64,000 nucleotides of DNA from Competibacter_A sp037045535 (GTDB taxonomy: Bacteria > Pseudomonadota > Gammaproteobacteria > Competibacterales > Competibacteraceae): contig JBAOHI010000082.1 in assembly GCA_037045535.1 (NCBI GenBank), positions 1 to 64,000 of the forward strand, in the 5' to 3' direction. Under the pieces are notes generated by a model. It was not told the DNA's origin. It made no database searches and worked only from the letters and a program-made list of their open reading frames with translations. The position numbers were made by a program, and so were the translations under genes. This document shows, piece after piece, positions 36,903 through 45,590 of the stretch. Each line of letters starts with the position of its first letter. Position 1 is the first letter of the stretch.

Positions 36903-37562
36903 TCAGCCCTTGAAGTAATGAATGTAAACCCCTTCTTCATCGCTTTTGGCGAGCTCCACCATTTTGGCAGCCACTGTTTCCGCCGGTACGGGCCGATAGG
37001 CGCTGAAAGGTCCCCATGCGAACAGCGACCAGAAAGGCGCGAATTGCTTGCTCCAATCCTCGACCGGCCGTGGTTCGGCACGCTCTCCCAATAGTAGCGA
37101 AGGTCGCAGCAGATGCACGGTCTTGAAGGGTAATTCGCTGACCGCTGCTTCGGCCCGGCCCTTGACCCGGTTGTAAAATACCGGCGAACTGGCGTCGGCC
37201 ACCACCGCCGAAACCAGGATGAATCGGGGTACGCCTCGGGTCGCCGCCAGCTTGGCCAGTTCGGCGACATAGATGTGATCGACCTTGGCGAACGCTTCTG
37301 GGGAACCGGAGGCTCGGTGGGTCGTGCCCAAACAACAGAGCGCGGCATCGGCTTTAACCGTTCCCGCCTGTTCGCGGAGATGGTCAAAATCCACCACGCG
37401 AACGGTCAGTTTCGGATGGGTAAGTTCCAGCGGCCGGCGAGCGAGAACGGTGATTTGATCGATCTCGTCGTCGGCGAGCAACTTCGTCAGACAGTGCCCG
37501 CCGACCAAGCCGGTCGCGCCTGCCAGTAGCACGCGGATTCTTGATGGTTGCCGGACGTCCAT
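36903..37562 (-). CDS. NAD(P)-binding Rossmann protein (atypical SDR)
   Basis: A 219-residue protein with an N-terminal nucleotide-binding motif VLLAGATGLVGGHCLTKLL and further atypical-SDR features: ALCCLGTTHRASGSPEAF, RFILVSAVVADASSPVFYNR and KGRAEAAVSELPFKTVHLLR (the YNxxK catalytic-like motif is YNRVK). It resembles the HTATIP2/YbjT-like group, whose substrates are mostly unknown. ATG 37562 is the natural start. It lies 43 bases after the ferredoxin gene on the same strand and 73 bases before the M23 peptidase gene. Function beyond nucleotide binding is not established. Confidence 0.85.
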   Translation of the reverse strand: MDVRQPSRIRVLLAGATGLVGGHCLTKLLADDEIDQITVLARRPLELTHPKLTVRVVDFDHLREQAGTVKADAALCCLGTTHRASGSPEAFAKVDHIYVAELAKLAATRGVPRFILVSAVVADASSPVFYNRVKGRAEAAVSELPFKTVHLLRPSLLLGERAEPRPVEDWSKQFAPFWSLFAWGPFSAYRPVPAETVAAKMVELAKSDEEGVYIHYFKG

Positions 37563-37605
37563 TTGTGAGATTTCCGATAGTGGGTATGCGTTTTTTGCGC
37601 GGCCC

Positions 37606-37857
37606 CTAAGCTGTGCTGGTCAGCCGCTCGTACTTGGTTTGCAACTGTTCCTCGGTTTCAGAATGGTTGGGATCGGGAATGATGCAGTCCACGGGACAAA
37701 CTTCGATGCATTGCGGGGTGTCGTAATGACCCACGCACTGGGTGCAGCGGTTCGGGTCGATCTCGTAGATTTCCTCGCCTTGGTAAATCGCCTCGTTTGG
37801 ACACTCGGGTTCGCATACGTCGCAGTTGATGCATTCGTCGGTGATCATCAGTGCCAT
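37606..37857 (-). CDS. yfhL: YfhL-type 2[4Fe-4S] ferredoxin
   Basis: An 83-residue ferredoxin carrying two 4Fe-4S clusters. The first motif is CINCDVCEPECP, and the second, CTQCVGHYDTPQCIEVCP, has the longer insertion between its second and third Cys typical of YfhL/Alvin-type ferredoxins. The acidic C-terminus (DPNHSETEEQLQTKYERLT) is also typical. It acts as a small cytoplasmic electron carrier; its partner is not known. It lies 21 bases downstream of coaD, a common arrangement in gammaproteobacteria. Confidence 0.95.
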   Translation of the reverse strand: MALMITDECINCDVCEPECPNEAIYQGEEIYEIDPNRCTQCVGHYDTPQCIEVCPVDCIIPDPNHSETEEQLQTKYERLTSTA

Positions 37858-37878
37858 GGCTGGCTCCTCATTATGGTT

Positions 37879-38382
37879 TTAAGGATAGTTGCGTCCCGCG
37901 CGGGACGCGAATTTCGCCACCAGCGCCGCCTCGACCATGGGGTGGACAAATGGGGCGATATTCCCGCCCAGTTTGGCGACTTCGCGCACCAGGCTGGAGG
38001 AGATGAAGGAGAATTGTTCGGCAGGCGTCAGAAAAACCGACTCGATTTCGGGATAGAGCCGGCGATTCATGTTGGCCAACTGAAATTCGAACTCGAAATC
38101 CGAAACGGCGCGCAATCCCCGCAGGATGACGTGGGCGCCGATGTTCTTGGCATGGTTGACCAGCAGGATATCGAAACCGCAAATCTCGACGGTGGACAGG
38201 TGAGCGAGCGCCTCGCGCGCCAGTTCGACCCGCTCTTCCAGCGAGAACAACGGTTGTTTGTTGGGGTTCGCCGCAACGCTGACAATTAGCCGGTCGAACA
38301 TGCGGGCGCCGCGCTCGACCAGATCGATGTGGCCCTTGGTGATGGGGTCGAAGGTGCCGGGATAAATGGCAGTGACAGGCAT
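37879..38382 (-). CDS. coaD: Phosphopantetheine adenylyltransferase
   Basis: Fourth step of coenzyme A synthesis: joins ATP and 4'-phosphopantetheine to give dephospho-CoA. The 167 residues are the usual length. The nucleotidyltransferase motif TFDPITKGHIDLVERG holds His18, and VILRGLRAVSDFEFEFQLAN and the C-terminal FISSSLVREVAKLGGNI are intact. ATG 38382 gives the standard MPVTAIYPGTFDP. It sits 18 bases after rsmD in the same direction, a conserved pairing. Confidence 0.97.
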   Translation of the reverse strand: MPVTAIYPGTFDPITKGHIDLVERGARMFDRLIVSVAANPNKQPLFSLEERVELAREALAHLSTVEICGFDILLVNHAKNIGAHVILRGLRAVSDFEFEFQLANMNRRLYPEIESVFLTPAEQFSFISSSLVREVAKLGGNIAPFVHPMVEAALVAKFASRAGRNYP

Positions 38383-38400
38383 GGCGGTTCCTGGCGGCGA

Positions 38401-39066
38401 TCAAAGGTGAGTTGGATTATCGGAAATGCCACACGGCATGGCAACCATTCGCGCATTCGGGTTGTTGCCTGCCTCGCAATCGGGGTCAGCGCTGATTTTT
38501 TCCCGTCGCGTCAGCCGGTAAGCCACAATCCCTGCGGTTTTTTCCCGGTACGGCCGCCAGCTTGCGGGCAGCAGCAACTGTGCGGGTTCTGCCTCCGCTT
38601 CTAGATAGATCCAGGCGGTCGACGTCAGCCAGCCGCCCTGTTCGAGCAGCGCACAAACCGGTTCCAGCAGTCCTTTGCCGAATGGCGGATCGAGCAGCAC
38701 GATTCCGAACGGTGTGGCCGGCTGTTGCAACCAAGCCCGTGCGTCGGCTTGTTCAACACGGGCGTCCCGGGCATCCAACCGCGCCAGATTGTCGCGCAGG
38801 GCGCTGATCGCCGCCGTGTGGCTTTCGATGAACACCACCTCGCCCGCGCCGCGTGACAGTGCTTCGATGCCGAGTGCGCCGCTGCCGGCGAACAGATCCA
38901 GACAGCGCGCGCCGGGCAATACGGGGGCTAGCCAGTTGAACAGCGTTTCCCGCACCCGGTCCGGGGTCGGGCGCAACCCCGGCAAATCCGGGAATCGCAA
39001 GCGTTGATTCCGCCATCGACCGCCGATGACGCGAATCTGGTTAGCGTATCCGCCACGTCGGTTCAT
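38401..39066 (-). CDS. rsmD: 16S rRNA (guanine-966-N2)-methyltransferase
   Basis: Methylates G966 of 16S rRNA using S-adenosylmethionine. The 221-residue protein has the family N-terminus (IRVIGGRWRNQRLRFPDLPG, LRPTPDRVRETLFNWL), the SAM-binding CLDLFAGSGALGIEALSRGA and the catalytic DPPF in GIVLLDPPFGKGL. A ~25-residue C-terminal tail (SADPDCEAGNNPNARMVAMP) goes beyond the usual end. Its ATG overlaps the stop of the upstream M16 gene by 4 bases, so translation is probably coupled. Confidence 0.95.
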   Translation of the reverse strand: MNRRGGYANQIRVIGGRWRNQRLRFPDLPGLRPTPDRVRETLFNWLAPVLPGARCLDLFAGSGALGIEALSRGAGEVVFIESHTAAISALRDNLARLDARDARVEQADARAWLQQPATPFGIVLLDPPFGKGLLEPVCALLEQGGWLTSTAWIYLEAEAEPAQLLLPASWRPYREKTAGIVAYRLTRREKISADPDCEAGNNPNARMVAMPCGISDNPTHL

Positions 39067-40421
39067 GAGCCGGCCGGTCGTTCCGATTCGCCCGGCGGAG
39101 TTGGGGTAGGGGGTCCGCCGACGATAACCGTGATCATCTGGTCCGGTTGGACGTGCCGCTGCCAGGCGTGCTTGACTTGCTCCAAAGTGATGCTGTTGAT
39201 GGTGCCGATGTAATTTTGCAAATAATCCAGCGGCAGCCCGTAGAATGCGATCAATCCTAGCGCGCTGGCCAGCTTGCCGTTGCCGGCCAGATCAAGCGCG
39301 AAACCACCGGTGATGTTCTGTCGCGCTTCTTCCAGCGCCTCCGCGCTTGGCCCATTGGCGGTGAACGCGCGCAGCGTGGTCTGCGCCACTTGGAGGGCGG
39401 TGTCGGCCTGATCGTTGCGGGTTTGCAGGTTGATCAGGAAGGGGCCTGCTTGCCGCATGGGGGAAAATGCGCTGTAAGCGCCATAAGCCAAGCCGCGCTT
39501 TTCCCGGATTTCCTGGGCCAGTTGCGACACCAGGCCATTGCCACCCAGCACATGATTCCCCAGATAAAGCGCGTAATAGTCCGGATCAGTGCGGTTGACG
39601 CCCATTTGACCGATCAGGATATGGTTCTGGCTGGACGGATGGGGAATGCGGATGGTCCGGCTGGTGGGGACCGTCGGTGCGGGGGGGGGCGGGGGAGCGG
39701 CTTCTCCCGCGGGCAATTCCCCAACCAGGGCATTCGCCAGTCGCTCGGCGGCGGATCGATCCAAATCGCCGACAAGGGCGACCACCACGTTGGCGGCGGT
39801 ATAGTAACGGCGATGGAAGGCTTGTAAGTCGGCGCGGGTGATGGCGTTGACGCTGGTGGTGGTGCCGTGAGGCGGCGAACCGTAAGGATGATCGCCGTAC
39901 AGAGCTTTAAAGAAAGCATCCTGGGCGATGGCGCCAGGCGATTGGGCGCGTTCCTGGAGTCCCGACAGCATTTGTTTGCGCACCCGTTCCACGGCGTCGG
40001 GCGCGAAAGTCGGCTCCTTCAACAACCGAGCGACGGTTTCGACGGCCGGTTGCAGATAGCGTGGATCGACCAGACTTCGCAACGAAGCCCAGGCCGAATC
40101 GCGCCGCGAGCCGGCGCTGAATCGGGCGCCGATCCGATCCAGCCGGTCGGCGATCACGTCCGCCGACCAGTCGCCAGCGCCTTCCTCTAGCAAGGCATTG
40201 GTCATCATGGCGAGTCCGGGGCGCTCGCCATCGCGGATCGACCCCGCGTTGAACAGAATTTGGGCGTCCACCATCGGCAGTTCCCGCGTGGGAATAAAGT
40301 AGACCGGTACGCCGTTGGCGGTGCGCCAATGCTCGATGGCGGGCACGGCGGCCACGAGGGGTGAGATGCATAACAGGACAACGGCGAAAAGGCTAGACAG
40401 TAAACGGTTTGGATTCGACAT
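39063..40421 (-). CDS. M16 peptidase, non-catalytic partner subunit
   Basis: A 452-residue secreted protein of the pitrilysin (M16) fold. A signal peptide (LLSSLFAVVLLCISPLVAA) is followed by two M16 half-domains. The zinc-binding HxxEH motif is absent: the equivalent stretch is RPGLAMMTNALLEEGAGDWS. The C-terminal half has GHNVLGGNGLVSQLAQEIRE-like features (here GNHVLGGNGLVSQLAQEIRE) and the REKRGLAYGAYSAFSP substrate-binding region. In two-subunit M16 enzymes one subunit carries zinc and the other shapes the chamber; this one would be the latter, paired with the catalytic gene directly upstream. It overlaps rsmD by 4 bases. Confidence 0.92.
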   Translation of the reverse strand: MSNPNRLLSSLFAVVLLCISPLVAAVPAIEHWRTANGVPVYFIPTRELPMVDAQILFNAGSIRDGERPGLAMMTNALLEEGAGDWSADVIADRLDRIGARFSAGSRRDSAWASLRSLVDPRYLQPAVETVARLLKEPTFAPDAVERVRKQMLSGLQERAQSPGAIAQDAFFKALYGDHPYGSPPHGTTTSVNAITRADLQAFHRRYYTAANVVVALVGDLDRSAAERLANALVGELPAGEAAPPPPPAPTVPTSRTIRIPHPSSQNHILIGQMGVNRTDPDYYALYLGNHVLGGNGLVSQLAQEIREKRGLAYGAYSAFSPMRQAGPFLINLQTRNDQADTALQVAQTTLRAFTANGPSAEALEEARQNITGGFALDLAGNGKLASALGLIAFYGLPLDYLQNYIGTINSITLEQVKHAWQRHVQPDQMITVIVGGPPTPTPPGESERPAGS

Positions 40422-40440
40422 GACGGCGATTATCCTTGTC

Positions 40441-40520
40441 GCCCTTGTCTCAAGGGCGGGAAAGGGGTCGGTAGCGAGAATCTTGGTCCCCCTCGCTCTA
40501 GGAGGAGCGAGGCCAAGGAT
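40441..40520 (-). other. Hairpins between the two M16 genes
   Basis: In the 107-base gap GCCCTTG/CAAGGGC (40441-40457) and a longer CCTCGCTC/GAGCGAGG stem (about 40490-40511) can fold. They might reduce read-through from the catalytic to the partner gene or protect RNA ends. No T run is seen on the minus strand. Confidence 0.4.
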
Positions 40521-40528
40521 GGGAGCGG

Positions 40529-41905
40529 TTAGCGGATCGCATGATCCGTCGCGGGGCCGGGCGCGGACGGACGACGACCGTCCAGCGGCAGCGGCTCCAG
40601 CGTCGCCACTGTCAAATGATCATCGATCAGATACTTGCGGGCCACGGCGCGGATTTGTTCCGGCGTGACTGCCTGAATCCGTTGCACATAGTCGTCGAGC
40701 CGGTTCCAGCCGAGCCCGACGGTTTCCAGCGTTCCCAACCGCATCCCCTGATAGAACATCGAATCCTGTTGGTAGACATCGGCGGCGGCGACCTGCGCCA
40801 CCACTCGCGCCAACTCATCGGCGCCGACCAATTCCTCGCGTAATCGCGCCACTTCGGTACGCAGGGCTTTTTCCAGTTCGGCACTGGTGTGATCCGGCGC
40901 TGGATTGCCGGCCAGTACGAACAAGTCGTCGAGTCGGGATATCGGGCTGTAGCTAGCGCCGGCAGCGGCGGCGACTTGGCTACCGCGAATCAGATCTTTG
41001 TCGAGGCGTGCGCTGGTGCCGCCGTCGAGAATGCCTTCCAGCACCGCCAGCGCATAGGGTTCCCAATCCTCGGTGGCGGTTTTCAGGGTCGGCGTTTTAT
41101 AACCCAGCGTCACGTAGGGAACCTCCGCCGGGGTCTTGATCACGATCCGCCGCTCGCCCCGTTGTGGGATTTCCGTCACCGGTTTGGGCGGCGCGAGCGT
41201 GCTGGACGGCAGCGGGCCGAAGTGTTTCTCGGCCAGTTCGCGAACCTTGGCGGGGTCCACGTCGCCGACCACCACCAGTGTGGCATTATTCGGTGCGTAC
41301 CACCGCTGATACCAATTTTTCAAGTCGTCCGGCGTAATCGACTGGATATCTTGCATCCAACCGATGATCGGATGGCGGTAGGGGTTGATGACGTAGGCAG
41401 CGGCCTGGAATTGTTCCTGGGTCAGGGCTTCGGGCTGATCGTCAGTGCGTAAGCGGCGTTCCTCGGCCACCACCTGCGCCTCTTTGGCGATATCCTCCGG
41501 TTTTAGCAGCAGATGGCGCATCCGATCGGCCTCCAGCCGGAAGCTCAGTTCCAGTCGCTCCTTTTCCAAGGTCTGGAAGTAAGCGGTGTAGTCGTAGCTG
41601 GTGAAGGCGTTTTCATCTCCTCCATTGGCGGCGATGAGGCGCGAGAATTCGCCGCCGGGCACGTTCGGAGTACCCTTGAACATCATGTGTTCCAGAAGGT
41701 GAGAAATGCCGGTCAGCCCGCTCGGCTCGTAGCTGGAGCCGACCTTGTACCAGATCTGCGAAACGACCACCGGAGCGCGGTGGTCTTCGCGCACCAGCAC
41801 CTTTAGACCGTTGGCGAGGGTGAATTCGTGGACAGGCGCCGCTGCGAAGGCGACCGAGGTACCGGACAGTAAAACCAGCAAGAATGGAATGATGGGTGTC
41901 GTCAT
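40529..41905 (-). CDS. M16 zinc peptidase, catalytic subunit
   Basis: A secreted zinc metallopeptidase of 458 residues. Signal peptide FLLVLLSGTSVAFA, then the M16 core: APVHEFTLANGLKVLVREDH, the zinc motif HLLEHMMFKG with the distal Glu in EAQVVAEERRLR, and a second half with EVPYVTLGYKTP and the C-terminal Arg/Tyr region. It pairs with the non-catalytic subunit downstream. The start is ATG 41905, giving the usual family N-terminus, although its ribosome-binding site is weak. The frame stays open to an ATG at 42091 with a better site and its own signal-peptide-like sequence, so a longer form cannot be excluded. Confidence 0.92.
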   Translation of the reverse strand: MTTPIIPFLLVLLSGTSVAFAAAPVHEFTLANGLKVLVREDHRAPVVVSQIWYKVGSSYEPSGLTGISHLLEHMMFKGTPNVPGGEFSRLIAANGGDENAFTSYDYTAYFQTLEKERLELSFRLEADRMRHLLLKPEDIAKEAQVVAEERRLRTDDQPEALTQEQFQAAAYVINPYRHPIIGWMQDIQSITPDDLKNWYQRWYAPNNATLVVVGDVDPAKVRELAEKHFGPLPSSTLAPPKPVTEIPQRGERRIVIKTPAEVPYVTLGYKTPTLKTATEDWEPYALAVLEGILDGGTSARLDKDLIRGSQVAAAAGASYSPISRLDDLFVLAGNPAPDHTSAELEKALRTEVARLREELVGADELARVVAQVAAADVYQQDSMFYQGMRLGTLETVGLGWNRLDDYVQRIQAVTPEQIRAVARKYLIDDHLTVATLEPLPLDGRRPSAPGPATDHAIR

Positions 41906-42218
41906 GATCTTGACTAGATAAATGGATGTCTGCGTAAGACAGACTGGAATGGTACGATAAGTTCCGTCACTGACCCGCATATCTATTGATCTAATCATCA
42001 TGACCGATCCCAAGCGGACGGGCGCCGCCGCGAAACTTGCAGGGGCCAGCGTCAGCCACAAGGCTGCGATAACGATCCGACTACTTAACATGGGGTCTCC
42101 AGGGCCGGTTGATTCCGAGGGTCGATTTCGGTCGTTTGGCAACGGGGAAGCGGAAGGGTTCAGCCAACCCTTGCCGGCACTATTCCCGTGTCTGAAACCG
42201 GTGTCGTAGTGACGGCCA
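41906..42218. other. Upstream region of the M16 operon
   Basis: 313 bases without an accepted gene. It should contain the M16 operon promoter. It also holds an in-frame open stretch from ATG 42091 (GGAG 5 bases before it) that begins MLSSRIVIAALWLTLAPASF and continues without a stop into the M16 gene. Confidence 0.5.
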
Positions 42219-43904
42219 CTACTCGACAACTACATTCTGCCCGGCCTCTACCACGATATCTTGCACCGTAAAATTAGGGTATTTTAGCTTATAGGTTCCA
42301 GGGGGAACTTGGGTGTTGCTGCTGCATCCGTTACAGAAGGAGGCTTTTTTCTCCCCTGTTTGTTGATCGAGGATTTCCACGTAACCGGTCATGTTGTTTT
42401 TGATCTCGATGATTCCAGAAACAGTGTTTGCGTCGACAACCTTTTTCTCTCCACCGGTCAATTCGATCCCATCGATGGTAAAATTTGGGAACTGCAATTT
42501 ATAGGTTCCAGGGGGAACTTGGGTGTTGCTGCTGCATCCGTTACAGAAGGAGGCTTTTTTCTCCCCTGTTTGTTGATCGAGGATTTCCACGTAACCGGTC
42601 ATGTTGTTTTTGATCTCGATGATTCCAGAAACAGTGTTTGCGTCGACAACCTTTTTCTCTCCACCGGTCAATTCGATCCCATCGATGGTAAAATTTGGGA
42701 ACTGCAATTTATAGGTTCCAGGGGGAACTTGGGTGTTGCTGCTGCATCCGTTACAGAAGGAGGCTTTTTTCTCCCCTGTTTGTTGATCGAGGATTTCCAC
42801 GTAACCGGTCATGTTGTTTTTGATCTCGATGATTCCAGAAACAGTGTTTGCGTCGACAACCTTTTTCTCTCCACCGGTCAATTCGATCCCATCGATGGTA
42901 AAATTTGGGAACTGCAATTTATAGGTTCCAGGGGGAACTTGGGTGTTGCTGCTGCATCCGTTACAGAAGGAGGCTTTTTTCTCCCCTGTTTGTTGATCGA
43001 GGATTTCCACGTAACCGGTCATGTTGTTTTTGATCTCGATCATTCCGATTTCTGGCCGTTGAACTTTAATAACTTTTTGACTGATTGTGACTTCTGGTTC
43101 TCTTGGTTGTGCCTCAATCTTTTTCACCACTTCCTGTTTCACTTCGGTCAAGGCGTTTTTCAACTGCTCGGCGTTGTTGGCGGTGAAGTATTTGCCATTC
43201 CCCGCCTTGGCGATACACATTAGTTGCTGCTGTTCCTTCTTCGCCACGTCGAAGCCAACGACGTGGACCTTGAGCTTGACACCCTGCTGCACTAGGCTGC
43301 CCACCGCCGCGCAGGGATCACCCTTGCAGGTCTCCTCGCCGTCGCTGACCAGCACCACCGTGGTTTCCTGCTCGGCGGTCTTGAGCTGCTCGGCAGCCAC
43401 TTGCAACGCTTGGGTGATCGGGGTCATGCCTTTGGGGTCAATGGCTTGAATCCGCTGGATCAGGGTGGCCTTGTCGGTCTGGCCGATGGGCGCCATTACT
43501 TCGATGTCGTTGCAGTCGCCCTTGGTGTGATGGCCGTAGACTTCCAGGCCCACCCGGATTGTCGCCGGCAAGTCGCGCAGCAGGTTGGCCATCACCTCCT
43601 TGGCGATGACGATTTTCTCCCGGTTGTCGATCTTGGCTTTCATGCTGCCGGAGGCGTCCAGGATGAACAGCACGCCGGGGGTGTTCGCCACGCCGTTCGC
43701 CGCCGCTGACGTGGGCAAGACCGTCGCGTTGCTCGGATTGGCCGGGTCGACCTGCTGGGGCTTTTTCGCGGTGTCCGGCGGCGATGACGAGGTGTAGTGC
43801 ACCTGCCCCTTCTCGTCCGTCCACTTGTACAAGTCAGCGGCGCTCGCCGTAGCGATCAGCGTCAAAGCGGCTAGGCCAGTCAAGACTACACAGTGGTATT
43901 TCAT
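42219..43904 (-). CDS. Secreted vWA protein with four 70-residue C-terminal repeats
   Basis: A 561-residue exported protein. Signal peptide (LTGLAALTLIATASA); DUF4124-like segment (DLYKWTDEKGQVHYTSSSPP, ~22-45); von Willebrand A domain (~85-270) with a good metal site (LFILDASGSM, TPIT, SDGEE) and several Cys (GDCNDIE, EETCKGDPC); then 3.6 copies of a 70-residue beta-rich repeat (IEIKNNMTGYVEILDQQTGE, KKASFCNGCSSNTQVPPGTY) that resembles PEGA-type surface domains. Each repeat has a CNGC pair. ATG 43904 has AAGGAAG 6 bases upstream. A paralogue with the same first half lies upstream. It is probably an envelope protein with metal-dependent adhesion; partners are unknown. Confidence 0.85.
   Translation of the reverse strand: MKYHCVVLTGLAALTLIATASAADLYKWTDEKGQVHYTSSSPPDTAKKPQQVDPANPSNATVLPTSAAANGVANTPGVLFILDASGSMKAKIDNREKIVIAKEVMANLLRDLPATIRVGLEVYGHHTKGDCNDIEVMAPIGQTDKATLIQRIQAIDPKGMTPITQALQVAAEQLKTAEQETTVVLVSDGEETCKGDPCAAVGSLVQQGVKLKVHVVGFDVAKKEQQQLMCIAKAGNGKYFTANNAEQLKNALTEVKQEVVKKIEAQPREPEVTISQKVIKVQRPEIGMIEIKNNMTGYVEILDQQTGEKKASFCNGCSSNTQVPPGTYKLQFPNFTIDGIELTGGEKKVVDANTVSGIIEIKNNMTGYVEILDQQTGEKKASFCNGCSSNTQVPPGTYKLQFPNFTIDGIELTGGEKKVVDANTVSGIIEIKNNMTGYVEILDQQTGEKKASFCNGCSSNTQVPPGTYKLQFPNFTIDGIELTGGEKKVVDANTVSGIIEIKNNMTGYVEILDQQTGEKKASFCNGCSSNTQVPPGTYKLKYPNFTVQDIVVEAGQNVVVE
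42287..43040 (-). repeat. Tandem 210-base coding repeats
   Basis: The same sequence recurs with a period of 210 bases (marker GGGGGAACTT at 42301, 42511, 42721, 42931), about 3.6 copies. The internal copies look identical base for base, which indicates very recent expansion or homogenisation. Confidence 0.95.
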
Positions 43905-44099
43905 GCTTTTCTTCCTTTTCAACAACATGACATGAGTTTTCTCATCATGTGGCCAAGATCAACGATGTGGGCGCTCCCAGATTTATGGAATTCGCACATG
44001 ATTAATGATGGTCAAGTTTCAGTCGCAGGAGTCTGTTCACGATCCGAAAAAGGCGGCTCTTCCTTGAACCGCCCCGCGTTTGTCAAACCGGCGGCTGTT

Positions 44100-45590
44100 T
44101 TACTTCGCCCCTTTCACCACGAAGTCACTGAATTCAGCGGTGTTTTCTGTGCCTCCTCCCGAATCAGCCGACACGCCTATCCTGCCATTTTTCTGCAATA
44201 TCGTATGGGTACCTATCTCCATCCAATCCCTGCCGTCAACGCTGATCCGGCCGATATATTTCACGCCAGAGCGTTCAAGTTGCAGATACCAGATTTCAGA
44301 GGTAGTGGCATAGCCTGCAAGTGATCGACTCCCAAGTCTCTTTTGATCGGCGTCCGGTAGTCGGATTACGTTTTTTTCGCCGCTGATTGCTTTTGTGAAA
44401 GTAGGCCAGCGTCCCTTACTGCAACAGTATCCTTCAGGTCCAAAGGACAAGTAATTCTTTTCATCAATCCAATAACGCAGCCCCGCCCAGTTGCGCTCCG
44501 CTACTTGTGAATCCATTTTAACGGTAACTACAAAATTGCCCGGGAAGGGTTGTTGTACCAGTACGATGTTTTTATCGTCTTTGGTCCCTACAACCAGCAG
44601 TTTGCCATCGGAAATGGTCAGGCGATTTGGATCAGGATTCACGACCTTCCACATCTCTCCTAACTGATTGCGGTCGAAATGATCCTCGAACAATACCTCG
44701 GTGGGCTTAGGCGAGGGTGGCGGGGTCTGCGCGACTTTGACAGGCGGGGGCGGTGGAGGCGGTGGGGCGGCGACTTCCTTCCGCACTTCCGCCAGGGCGG
44801 TCACCAACTGCTCGGCGTTGTTGGCCGCAAAGTATTTGCCTTTACCCTCCTTGGCGATGCAGTTGAGTTGCTGAGTTTCATCCGGGGCAACATCGAAGCC
44901 CACTACATGAATGCGCAGGTTCATACCCGCGTTGGCCGCTTCGCGCGCCGCTGCGCACGGATCGCCGGCGCAGGTTTCCTTACCGTCGCTGACCACCACC
45001 ACCGAGGCGGCACCCTCGACCTGCTGCAATTGCGCCGCCGCCAGTTGGATCGCGCCGGTCAGCGGGGTCATCCCCTTGGGATTGACGCTGTTGAGTGCCT
45101 GTGCCAGTGCGGCGTGGGTGCTGCCCAGCGGGGCCAGCATTTCAATGTCGTTGCAGTCGTCCTTGCGGTGAGTGCCGTACACCAGCAGCCCGGTGTGGAC
45201 CTCGGGCGCCAGCTTGTTCAGCATGTCGGCCAGTACCGTTTTGGCCACGTCGATCTTGGGCTTGTCCCCCAGCTTGGCCCACATGCTGCCGGAGCCGTCG
45301 AGCACGAACAAGGCGTTGGGGATAGCGGTTGTGGCCGATGCACCGATGGTTGGCGCGGCGGTGGCGACCATCGGCAATGTGGCCGGGTCTAGGGCCGGAT
45401 CGGGCAAGGCTTCGGCGTTGCTCGGATTAGCCGGATCGATCTGCTGGGGCTTTTTCGCGGTGTCCGGCGGCGATGACGAGGTGTAGTGCACCTGCCCCTT
45501 CTCGTCCGTCCACTTGTACAAGTCGGCGGCGCTCGCCGTGGCGATTAGCGCTAAAGCGGCCAGGCCAATGGGTGCGCGTTGCGTCTTCAT
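44100..45590 (-). CDS. Secreted vWA protein with C-terminal beta-sandwich domain
   Basis: A 496-residue exported paralogue of the neighbouring vWA protein. Signal peptide (IGLAALALIATASA), the same DUF4124-like segment, then a vWA domain (~95-265) with the metal site ALFVLDGSGSM and matching Cys positions (DDCNDIE, KETCAGDPC). A Pro-rich linker (AAPPPPPPPPVKVA) leads to a ~200-residue C-terminal domain (LFEDHFDRNQLGEMWKVVN, WAGLRYWIDEKNYLSFGPEG, GRISVDGRDWMEIGTHTIL) of the concanavalin/LamG-like sandwich type, which often binds sugars. ATG 45590 has AGGAG 10 bases upstream. The two vWA genes share a first half but differ in their C-terminal domain, so they may bind different partners. Confidence 0.85.
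   Translation of the reverse strand: MKTQRAPIGLAALALIATASAADLYKWTDEKGQVHYTSSSPPDTAKKPQQIDPANPSNAEALPDPALDPATLPMVATAAPTIGASATTAIPNALFVLDGSGSMWAKLGDKPKIDVAKTVLADMLNKLAPEVHTGLLVYGTHRKDDCNDIEMLAPLGSTHAALAQALNSVNPKGMTPLTGAIQLAAAQLQQVEGAASVVVVSDGKETCAGDPCAAAREAANAGMNLRIHVVGFDVAPDETQQLNCIAKEGKGKYFAANNAEQLVTALAEVRKEVAAPPPPPPPPVKVAQTPPPSPKPTEVLFEDHFDRNQLGEMWKVVNPDPNRLTISDGKLLVVGTKDDKNIVLVQQPFPGNFVVTVKMDSQVAERNWAGLRYWIDEKNYLSFGPEGYCCSKGRWPTFTKAISGEKNVIRLPDADQKRLGSRSLAGYATTSEIWYLQLERSGVKYIGRISVDGRDWMEIGTHTILQKNGRIGVSADSGGGTENTAEFSDFVVKGAK

Noticed and set aside
34999..41177. Two further exact ATTTCCGTC matches (34999-35007 and 41169-41177)
   Set aside because: Both lie inside well-supported coding sequence, are single, and have no partner at 20-21 bases. 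They look like chance matches, and they show the box alone is not specific.
42287..43040. Regular repeats considered as a CRISPR array
   Set aside because: The 210-base units have no spacers and encode protein repeats in frame.
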